DNA of 15,642 nt from PALSA-607 sp036510735 (GTDB lineage Bacteria > Actinomycetota > Actinomycetes > Acidothermales > Acidothermaceae), in assembly GCA_036510735.1 (NCBI GenBank), contig DATCDK010000065.1, positions 1 through 15,642 of the forward strand. Reading direction: 5' to 3'. Both the position numbers and the translations under genes were made by a program. Within the stretch, counting starts at the first letter, position 1. Each line of letters opens with the position of its first letter. The notes under the pieces were generated by a model. It did not search any database and had not been told where the DNA came from. It worked only from the letters and a program-made list of their open reading frames with translations. Positions 7,047 through 12,963 of this stretch are shown in pieces.

Positions 7047-7625
7047 TTAGGCCTCCGCGGCCGCGACGTCCAGCGAGTCGACCACCGCGTAAAGGAGCGC
7101 AAGCAGGACGTTCTTCACCGACTGGCGGTCAGTCGCGTCACAGGGCACGACGGGCACCGACGGGTGCAGCCCCAGGACCTCGCGGACCCGGTTCTCAGCC
7201 TCAGGGTCGGCACCGTCAGAACGGTTCAGGCCGACGACGAAAGGCACCTTAGCCATCCGCTGGAACGCGGCCAGGATCCCGACCGCCTCGCCCAGCGACT
7301 CCGGCCGATGCGCGTCAACGAGCAAGACGTAGCCGAGCATGCCCTCGCCGAGGATCTCCCACATGAAGTCGAAGCGATCCTGACCCGGCGTCCCGAAGAG
7401 ATAGAGCACGAGATCGTGGTCGATGGTGATCCGACCGAAGTCCATCGCGACAGTGGTCTCTGCCTTTTGCGAGCGGGTGTCGTCGGTGATGTCCTTCTCC
7501 GTCGACAGCACAGTGATCTCGCTGATCGTGCGGATGAGCGTCGTCTTTCCGGCGGCAAAAGGTCCGGTGACCACGATCTTGACTGCTTGGGCGTTGCCGC
7601 CCCGACGACCGCGTTTGATGGCCAT
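7047..7625 (-). CDS. Small Ras-like GTPase of the MglA/CvnD type
   Basis: The 192-residue product is a P-loop GTPase close to the actinobacterial ATP/GTP-binding proteins (CvnD of Streptomyces conservons) and more distantly to MglA. Visible motifs are G1 GPFAAGKTT at 21-29, a switch I Thr in TTVAMDFG at 57-64, G3 GTPGQ at 78-82, G4 NRSD at 134-137 and G5-like PCDATD at 161-166. G3 lacks the usual Asp of DxxGQ, as in MglA (TVPGQ). Such GTPases work with Roadblock proteins, which act as their GAP or partner and set cell polarity or regulate signalling. The ATG follows the stop of the DUF4388 gene by 1 nt, with GGGGG 7 nt upstream. A Roadblock gene lies one gene further upstream. A polarity or motor-control role for the pilus is inferred from context. 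Confidence 0.88.
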   Translation of the reverse strand: MAIKRGRRGGNAQAVKIVVTGPFAAGKTTLIRTISEITVLSTEKDITDDTRSQKAETTVAMDFGRITIDHDLVLYLFGTPGQDRFDFMWEILGEGMLGYVLLVDAHRPESLGEAVGILAAFQRMAKVPFVVGLNRSDGADPEAENRVREVLGLHPSVPVVPCDATDRQSVKNVLLALLYAVVDSLDVAAAEA

Positions 7626-7626
7626 G

Positions 7627-8943
7627 TCACAACCCCCGCACGCCGGCGATAAGACGCAACAACAGACTCTTGTTCACGCTGGGATCGCGTTCGATATGGG
7701 ACTTCTGATCGGCAGACTCGGCAACGGCAACTGCGGCCGCCGCACCGCCACCGCCGATTCTGGTGATGCTCGGTCGCGGACTGTCGTCGGGGAACTCGGG
7801 ACGCCGCCTTGGCATGAAGGGCTCGGGTCGAGCTGGCGTAACCCTGGTGTCGGCGACCAGATGCGCCGCGACGCCGTCATCAACGCGGGCAGCCGGTCGC
7901 TGCATCGGCGCCGGCTCGACGTCGCGCAAAGGCGCAGGAGCCGGGGAACGTATGAAGGGTGACGGCTCGCCGGCCGCAGCGGCCGCGAGCACCGAAGCAA
8001 CCGTCGATGCCGTCGATGCATCGTCAAAACTCACGTCAGCGAGCGCGCCGTTCGCACCGCTGTGGTCGTCCGCCGACTCCTCGGCAGGATCGGGCGCCAA
8101 CACGACTGGCGGCAGCGGAGCAAAGATGGTCGCGGGTGCCACCAGAATCTCGTCCGGCTCATCGGCTGCGGCCGCTACCCGGTCGTTTTCCAACCGGGCC
8201 AAGATGTCTTGGCGACGCGCGAGCGCGAGGGCTCCCTCGCCGGCCTCTTGGGTGCGCACTTTCAGCAGACCACGTTCAATGAGAGCCGCAAGCTGAGACA
8301 CGACGGCGTAGTCGCCGCGACCCGCGAGTGCTACCAGTTCGGCCACCGTTCGCCGTCCGTCCACCAACGCCAACAACGCCCACTCACCGCGCGTCAGCAC
8401 CGGGTCTTCACGCACTCCGACGGGTAGTGCGAGCACGGTCTCGGGCGACGGAACGATCCGGCACGCGTGATCCCAAGATTCGAGACGGCTGCGCGCGTCG
8501 TTTACCACGGGCTCGACGCCTAGGGAGATTCCGACATCGTCGGGGCCAGGTTCGTCAACGGTGAAAGAGAAATCGCCTTCGCTCCACCGCAGGAGATCGA
8601 ACACCGCATCAACGACCTGCTCGGCGACCAGGCTGCGCAAGAAGTCTGGATCGACCGCACCTGCGTCGAGCAATGCGCGGCTCACGCCAATACCTTCATT
8701 GGCGGCCCGTTCAACTGCGGCACTCAGTTCCGTTTCGCCAACGCCGGCGCTGCCAACCAATCGGCGCGCCAATGCCTGCCGACCATTGTCGGAGGACGCG
8801 CCAGTCACCGCACCGTCGCGGAAGTACACCGAGCCACGCGTGGTTGCACGCCGAAGGTGCAACCCGCCCGACTTCTTCGTAAAGCTCAAGAGCTGGAAGA
8901 TGTCCGGAAGGCTGAAGGCATCGAGTGAGCCTTCGAGTTTCAC
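7627..8943 (-). CDS. DUF4388 (PATAN domain) regulatory protein
   Basis: The 438-residue product begins with a DUF4388/PATAN domain (about residues 1-150: MKLEGSLDAFSLPDIFQLLS, then GLHLRR and GSVYFRDGAVTGA). Residues about 183-230 look like a winged-helix segment (LTRGEWALLALVDGRRTVAELVAL... LIERGLLKV). A low-complexity Ala/Pro-rich linker follows. The last residues (about 424-438, DPSVNKSLLLRLIAG) form a short amphipathic helix that may be a docking peptide. PATAN domains are named after cyanobacterial PatA, and cyanobacterial PATAN regulators act on the type IV pilus motor. The start is GTG at 8941-8943, with GAAAGG 7 nt upstream. A 108-nt gap separates it from the Roadblock gene and it is coupled to the GTPase gene. 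No receiver domain or catalytic site is seen, so it is probably an adaptor. Confidence 0.83.
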   Translation of the reverse strand: MKLEGSLDAFSLPDIFQLLSFTKKSGGLHLRRATTRGSVYFRDGAVTGASSDNGRQALARRLVGSAGVGETELSAAVERAANEGIGVSRALLDAGAVDPDFLRSLVAEQVVDAVFDLLRWSEGDFSFTVDEPGPDDVGISLGVEPVVNDARSRLESWDHACRIVPSPETVLALPVGVREDPVLTRGEWALLALVDGRRTVAELVALAGRGDYAVVSQLAALIERGLLKVRTQEAGEGALALARRQDILARLENDRVAAAADEPDEILVAPATIFAPLPPVVLAPDPAEESADDHSGANGALADVSFDDASTASTVASVLAAAAAGEPSPFIRSPAPAPLRDVEPAPMQRPAARVDDGVAAHLVADTRVTPARPEPFMPRRRPEFPDDSPRPSITRIGGGGAAAAVAVAESADQKSHIERDPSVNKSLLLRLIAGVRGL

Positions 8944-9051
8944 GGGTCTGCCTTTCCGGTGAGTTCGGCGTGCAGTAGTCAGGACAAGAGCGAGAAATCA
9001 GGACGGCGGGGCGGCGATCGCACCGCTATAGCCGTAACAACCGCTGGGCTG

Positions 9052-10305
9052 CTACGACCAGGCCTGTCCGCCGGGCAACACACTGCCGCTCGGCGCGTAG
9101 GACGACCAGCCAGGTTGTTCTGCGGGGGGCGCGGCCGGCGCAGCAGCAGGTTCGGCGTAGTACGACGGCTCCGCGTAGTACGAGGGCTCGCTGTACGACG
9201 GCGTACTTGGCGCCGTTTCGTTGTGTGGGTCCTCGTCTTCGTCGCTGTTGTCGGCGTTTTCGTCGGCGGCCTCTTCAGTCGACGCGGGCTGCGCCAGCGA
9301 TGCTTCGGTGTAGACGATCTCGGTGTACACGCGGTCGGGATACACCTCGTCGGACTCGTCGTCCTCTTCATCGGCTTCGTCGGTTGTGCCGTCAGTCGCG
9401 GTGTCGTCGACCTCGGCTTCAGCTGCGGCACCGTCAGCAGTTTCGGTTACTGCATCGGTAGCTTCGCCATCGACCGATACTGCGTCGACCGGTGCAGAAT
9501 CGGTGGCCGGCTCGACAACGTCGGCTGCTTCGACCGCTTCATCGCTGGTGGCGTGCTCGCCGTACGCGGCCTCGGTGTACGCGGCCTCGGTGTACGCGGC
9601 CTCGGTGTACGCAGGTTCGGTGTACGCGGGCTCGGCGTGTGTGAGCTCGCTGTACAGCGGTGACGAATCCGTGCCGTCGTCATAGGTTGCATCGCCATAA
9701 GAAGCGTCGCTGTAGGGCAGGTCGGCGAGGCTGGCATCGGCTGCGGTGGTCTCGTACACCTCGGGCTGCGCGGAGTATCCGCCGTAGCTGGCAGCAACCC
9801 CGTTCGATCCAGTGCCGTTCACACCACTGCTGCTCACCGTAGTGTCGTGGGCGTCGAGGTAGCCGCGAGTGACATGTGACGGCAGCGGTGCTGGCAGCGG
9901 CACGGGGCCGCGCAACACCTCACCGACACGGCTCGCAGCAAGCTTCACTTCGTAGAGCATCATGCCGACCTTGGCGTCCGCGGCAGCGACGGCGATGAGT
10001 ACCGCTTCATCCTGCGCAGACACGAGGAACACGGTGCCGTTCTCGCCCTCGATGTAGACCTGCGACAGATCGCCACGGCCAAGACCTTGCGCGGCCCGTT
10101 CGGCCAACGAGAGCAGGGCTGCACTCATTGCAGCAACCCGATCCTCGTCCATTCCCGGGGGCAATGCCGACGCCATCGGCAGTCCGTCGAACGACACGAC
10201 TGCGGCAGCTTCGACACCAGGGGTCTGGTGCAACAACTCGCGCAGGATTCGATCCAGCCGACTAGCCCGACTCACGTACTCGAGCGGCTGCTGCACAGAG
10301 GACAT
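9052..10305 (-). CDS. Roadblock/LC7-domain (MglB-like) protein with a long acidic Tyr-rich tail
   Basis: The start chosen is ATG 10303-10305 (417 aa), with GAAGG 6 nt upstream. A longer in-frame ATG at 10365 lies upstream of the probable -10 box at 10340-10345, so it would be outside that transcript. Residues about 14-130 form a Roadblock/LC7 domain (LDRILRELLHQTPGVEAAAVVSFDG, then the VFLVSAQDEAVLIAV strand pair), as in MglB and CvnB, partners of small GTPases. The remaining 280 residues are low complexity and very acidic. They carry many Tyr-x-Glu/Asp motifs, including a five-fold YTE(A/P)A run near residues 224-248 and SYYAEP repeats close to the C-terminus. The tail is probably disordered. 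This is the first gene of the pilus-side operon. Its GTPase partner is probably the product of 7047-7625. Confidence 0.87.
   Translation of the reverse strand: MSSVQQPLEYVSRASRLDRILRELLHQTPGVEAAAVVSFDGLPMASALPPGMDEDRVAAMSAALLSLAERAAQGLGRGDLSQVYIEGENGTVFLVSAQDEAVLIAVAAADAKVGMMLYEVKLAASRVGEVLRGPVPLPAPLPSHVTRGYLDAHDTTVSSSGVNGTGSNGVAASYGGYSAQPEVYETTAADASLADLPYSDASYGDATYDDGTDSSPLYSELTHAEPAYTEPAYTEAAYTEAAYTEAAYGEHATSDEAVEAADVVEPATDSAPVDAVSVDGEATDAVTETADGAAAEAEVDDTATDGTTDEADEEDDESDEVYPDRVYTEIVYTEASLAQPASTEEAADENADNSDEDEDPHNETAPSTPSYSEPSYYAEPSYYAEPAAAPAAPPAEQPGWSSYAPSGSVLPGGQAWS
9562..9636 (-). repeat. Five tandem 15-bp units inside the Roadblock gene
   Basis: Five consecutive 15-bp units of the form GTACGCGGCCTCGGT (plus strand) are present. 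The first three are identical; the fourth and fifth differ at two positions each. They keep the reading frame and encode YTEAA or YTEPA. Diverged copies flank the array. Exact DNA repeats inside a coding region suggest recent slippage expansion, so copy number may vary between strains. Confidence 0.9.
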
Positions 10306-10339
10306 GGAGCACCTTCTCTCAGGACCCGTCTGACCCGAG

Positions 10340-10345
10340 ATTGTA
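10340..10345 (-). promoter_or_regulatory. Candidate -10 element (TACAAT) for the regulatory/pilus operon
   Basis: TACAAT on the minus strand is one base from TATAAT and sits 34 nt before the chosen Roadblock ATG. Transcription would start near 10333 with a short leader that includes the GAAGG ribosome site. No good TTGACA-like -35 lies 16-18 nt upstream, which is common in actinobacteria. ACCCG/CGGGT inverted arms (plus strand 10333-10350) flank the element and could be an operator. Confidence 0.45.
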
Positions 10346-10392
10346 CGGGTCTTCCGGTAACCCATCGGCGCTCCGGGGGGCGGGCTTGAACC

Positions 10393-11256
10393 TCAGGCGC
10401 TCTCCGACCGTGATGCCATCGCGGCCTCCCCGGCCGCCCGCATCTCCTCGATCGGGGCGGGCCGACCGGTCCAGAGTTCGACTTGGCGGGCGGCCTGCTG
10501 CACCAGGAGTTCAAGACCGCCGATCACCGCGGCCCCGGCGGCCAGCGAGGCCACCGCAAACGAAGTCGGCCACGGATCGTAGAGGACGTCGAAGAGCAGT
10601 TGCCCGTGGCCGGCCGGCGACTGCGTCGCGAGCTGATCCGTGGCCCCGGCAGGCACGGTCGAGATGATCACGTCGGCCTCCCCTAGCGCCGCCCGGCCTG
10701 GCCAGTCGACCAGCGTGGGAGTCACCCCAAGGCGGTCTGCGCAGCGTCGGAGTTCGCCGGCGCGAGCCTGGTCTCGAACGACGACGACAGTGCCGTCGAC
10801 GCCGAGCTCGCGGAGCGCTGCCAGGGCGGCGGCGGCGGTGCCTCCGGCGCCGAGGATGACCGCGTTGCGCACGCCGTCCGGGCGCCGGGCGGTGATGGCC
10901 GCCACGATGCCCGGAACATCGGTGTTCTCGCCGCGCCTGCGCAGGAACGGCCCAAGCCCGTCGAAAACTACGGTGTTTGCGGCACCGACCGCGACGGCCA
11001 GCTCGCTGACGTCGTCGAGCAACGGCAGGATCGCCCGCTTCAGCGGCATCGTGAGCGAGAGTCCGACAAAACTCTCATCAAGGCTCATCAGGACACCCGG
11101 CAGCTGCGCCTCGTCGCACTCGATCGCCGAGTAGCTCCAGCGCAGCCCAAGCACCTGGTAGGCGGCCGCGTGCAGAACCGGCGACAGGGAATGGGCGATG
11201 GGCGAGCCCAGCACAGCCGCGCGGCGCACGGCAGGGACGGCGCTCAGCGGGCTCAC
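10393..11256 (-). CDS. aroE: Shikimate dehydrogenase AroE
   Basis: AroE reduces 3-dehydroshikimate to shikimate with NADPH in aromatic amino acid synthesis. Using the GTG at 11254-11256 the product is 287 aa, normal for the family. Motifs in that numbering are the shikimate-binding SLSP at 23-26, TMPLK with catalytic Lys73, N94 in GAANTVV, and D113 in ENTD. The nucleotide-binding GAGGTA is at 136-141, followed by STVPAG, the YDPWPT motif and the C-terminal GLELLVQQAA segment. The frame stays open to an ATG at 11376, but that extension is Arg-rich, overlaps mltG by 83 nt and looks like out-of-frame mltG reading. A TTG at 11283 is another candidate. No start has a strong ribosome site, so the start is uncertain by about 9 codons or more. 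It follows mltG in the housekeeping operon. Confidence 0.9.
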   Translation of the reverse strand: MSPLSAVPAVRRAAVLGSPIAHSLSPVLHAAAYQVLGLRWSYSAIECDEAQLPGVLMSLDESFVGLSLTMPLKRAILPLLDDVSELAVAVGAANTVVFDGLGPFLRRRGENTDVPGIVAAITARRPDGVRNAVILGAGGTAAAALAALRELGVDGTVVVVRDQARAGELRRCADRLGVTPTLVDWPGRAALGEADVIISTVPAGATDQLATQSPAGHGQLLFDVLYDPWPTSFAVASLAAGAAVIGGLELLVQQAARQVELWTGRPAPIEEMRAAGEAAMASRSESA

Positions 11257-11293
11257 CAGCGGACGCTCAAGGTCACGGCTCAACCACGCCGCT

Positions 11294-12448
11294 TTACGGC
11301 GAGGCCGGCGCCGACGCAGGCGCTGACCCTGCCGCGATGGCCGCCGCATTCTTCTGCGCGAGCACCCGAAGCGCATTCGCCTCCGTCAACGACGCCGTGA
11401 AGGTCGTGTCACCCGTCGTCGGGTCTGTCGTCACGAAGTAGATGTAGTTGCCCTGCGCGGGATTCAGCGCAGCAAGCAGCGCATCTTGCCCCGGGGAGTC
11501 GATCGGCGTCGGTGGCAAACCCTTGTTCAGGTAGGTGTTGAAGGGCGACGGGGTCTTGAGGTCGGTCGGGCTGAGGAACGGCTTGGTAGTGCCCAGCGCA
11601 TAGTTCACGGTCGAGTCGAGCTCAAGGGGCATCCCCTTGTGCATCCGGTTGAGGATGACCTCGGCGACCTGCGGATAGTCCTGCGGCCGCTTCACCTCCG
11701 CCTCGATCAGGCTGGCGATGATCACGACCTGGTAGGGCGTCAGCTTCAGGGCGGCTGCGCCTTGAGCGAGGTTGATCGACGTGGCGACCTGGTTGAATCG
11801 ACCGACCATCTGAATCAGCAAATCCGTCGCTGTGGTCGTGTTGTCGACGTTGTACGTCGCCGGATAGAGGAAGCCCTCCGGCTGGCCATTCGCGTACGCA
11901 GGCAGGCCGAAATCGGTCGGCCTGGCCAAGGCGGCCTGGATATCGGCAACCTTGATCGTGGCATCGCTTTGGGTGACCAGCGCCTCGACCCGGCTGATGC
12001 GCAGGCCTTCAGGAATCGTGACCCGCCCGCCGACCAGCGAATCTGGCGACACCATCAAGGCGACCGCGCTGGCGGCGGACATCTGCAGGCGAAGCTGATA
12101 GGTGCCGGGCTGGATCGAGCGCGCCGCCGCGTTGTCATTGGTCGCATCGCTGAAGGCGGTCACGCTCTTGACGACGCCGGCCTCGACAAGGGTTTCGCCG
12201 ATCGCCGACAGCGCCTGACCTGGGTGCACGGAGACCTGAACTGAGCCATACCCGTCGCCTGTGTAGTCGTTGGAGGCCTGCGGGTGGAAGACCTTGCCGG
12301 TCACGTTGACCGCACCAACGATGATCGCGATGACGACCAGGCCAGAGGCAATGATCGCGAACGGCACCTGAAGGAGCCGGCGGTAGAGCGCCGGCTTCGG
12401 CTCGCTGTGGCGCAGGCCGAGGTCGAACGGGTCCATCGGCGAACTCAC
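11294..12448 (-). CDS. mltG: Endolytic murein transglycosylase MltG (YceG family)
   Basis: The 384-residue product is an inner-membrane lytic transglycosylase that cuts nascent peptidoglycan strands and sets glycan chain length. A short cytoplasmic N-terminus leads to one membrane helix at about 28-50, then the extracytoplasmic YceG domain. Conserved pieces are VTIPEGLR at 143-150, EGFLYPATY at 191-199, ASLIEAEV at 245-252 (E249 matches the catalytic Glu) and LDSTVNYA at 277-284. The SPFNTY...GLPPTPI..PG block lies at 301-320. The C-terminus is an Ala/Pro/Ser tail. The GTG start at 12446-12448 overlaps the ruvX stop as GTGA. An ATG four codons inside (12436) is also possible. The intact motifs indicate an active enzyme. 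Confidence 0.93.
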   Translation of the reverse strand: MSSPMDPFDLGLRHSEPKPALYRRLLQVPFAIIASGLVVIAIIVGAVNVTGKVFHPQASNDYTGDGYGSVQVSVHPGQALSAIGETLVEAGVVKSVTAFSDATNDNAAARSIQPGTYQLRLQMSAASAVALMVSPDSLVGGRVTIPEGLRISRVEALVTQSDATIKVADIQAALARPTDFGLPAYANGQPEGFLYPATYNVDNTTTATDLLIQMVGRFNQVATSINLAQGAAALKLTPYQVVIIASLIEAEVKRPQDYPQVAEVILNRMHKGMPLELDSTVNYALGTTKPFLSPTDLKTPSPFNTYLNKGLPPTPIDSPGQDALLAALNPAQGNYIYFVTTDPTTGDTTFTASLTEANALRVLAQKNAAAIAAGSAPASAPASP

Positions 12449-12963
12449 GGCGCGGTCACCAACTCCCCTGGTGCCCGGCCCGACGATCGCTCGGCGTCAA
12501 GGGCACTCTGCAAGATAATCACAGCTGCCGCTTGGTCGACGACCTCCCGACGCGCTCGCGAGCGGACACCAGCCGAACCAAGCTGCCCGTGCGCGGTGAC
12601 GGTCGACAACCGCTCGTCAACGACCCGGACCGGTACGGGCGCCACCGCGGCAGCGATCGCCTCCGCGTACGCGAGAGCTGCCTGCGCCGCAGAACCGCGG
12701 GTGCCGTTCATCGACAGCGGCAGGCCGACCACCACCTCGATCGCAGCGCGCTCGACCACGAGCGCAGCGATTCGGCGCAGATCGCCGCGTGTGGCAGCCC
12801 GGTCATCACTGCGCCGCACTGTTTCGACCGGCGCCGCTAGAACCGCGCCTGGATCGCTCGCCGCTACTCCGACGCGGACGCTGCCCACGTCGATCCCGAG
12901 CCGAACCCCTACCCGAAACGCACCGATGTCGGCGCCGGTCATGACCGCGGCCGGCTCGCTCAC
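12445..12963 (-). CDS. ruvX: RuvX/YqgF family putative Holliday junction resolvase (pre-16S rRNA nuclease)
   Basis: The 172-residue product has the RNase H-like fold motifs of YqgF/RuvX. They are LGIDVGSVRVGVA at 22-34 with the metal-binding D25, VVGLPLSMNGTRG at 78-90, VDERLSTVTA at 115-124, and D143 in VDQAAAVIILQSAL. Family members process the 5' end of 16S rRNA and have also been proposed to resolve Holliday junctions. The GTG start at 12961-12963 overlaps the alaS stop as GTGA, consistent with translational coupling. A start at the internal ATG seven codons later (12942) is possible because family members usually begin only a few residues before the first motif. It lies between alaS and mltG, the usual actinobacterial order. 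Confidence 0.93.
   Translation of the reverse strand: MSEPAAVMTGADIGAFRVGVRLGIDVGSVRVGVAASDPGAVLAAPVETVRRSDDRAATRGDLRRIAALVVERAAIEVVVGLPLSMNGTRGSAAQAALAYAEAIAAAVAPVPVRVVDERLSTVTAHGQLGSAGVRSRARREVVDQAAAVIILQSALDAERSSGRAPGELVTAP

Noticed and set aside
6429..7652. Plus-strand open frame of 407 codons opposite the GTPase and membrane protein genes
   Set aside because: The minus-strand genes carry intact GTPase and Wzy_C motifs. The plus-strand product is low-complexity Arg/Asp/His-rich.
8944..9051. TATAGC and a GCTATAGC palindrome in the gap between the Roadblock and DUF4388 genes
   Set aside because: There is no -35 at suitable spacing and the palindrome is only 8 bp. I see no firm promoter or terminator in this 108-nt gap.
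9562..9636. Tandem repeats considered as a CRISPR-like or regulatory repeat array
   Set aside because: Units are 15 bp without spacers, stay in frame and encode YTEAA, so this is an intragenic coding repeat.
10306..10365. Longer start of the Roadblock protein at 10365
   Set aside because: The TACAAT box lies inside this extension and the ATG at 10305 has a good ribosome site. The extension is not Roadblock-like, although a GGAG lies before the distal ATG, so it is not fully excluded.
11257..11376. Upstream extension of aroE to the ATG at 11376
   Set aside because: The extra 40 residues are an Arg-rich out-of-frame reading of the mltG 3' end, not a plausible AroE N-terminus.
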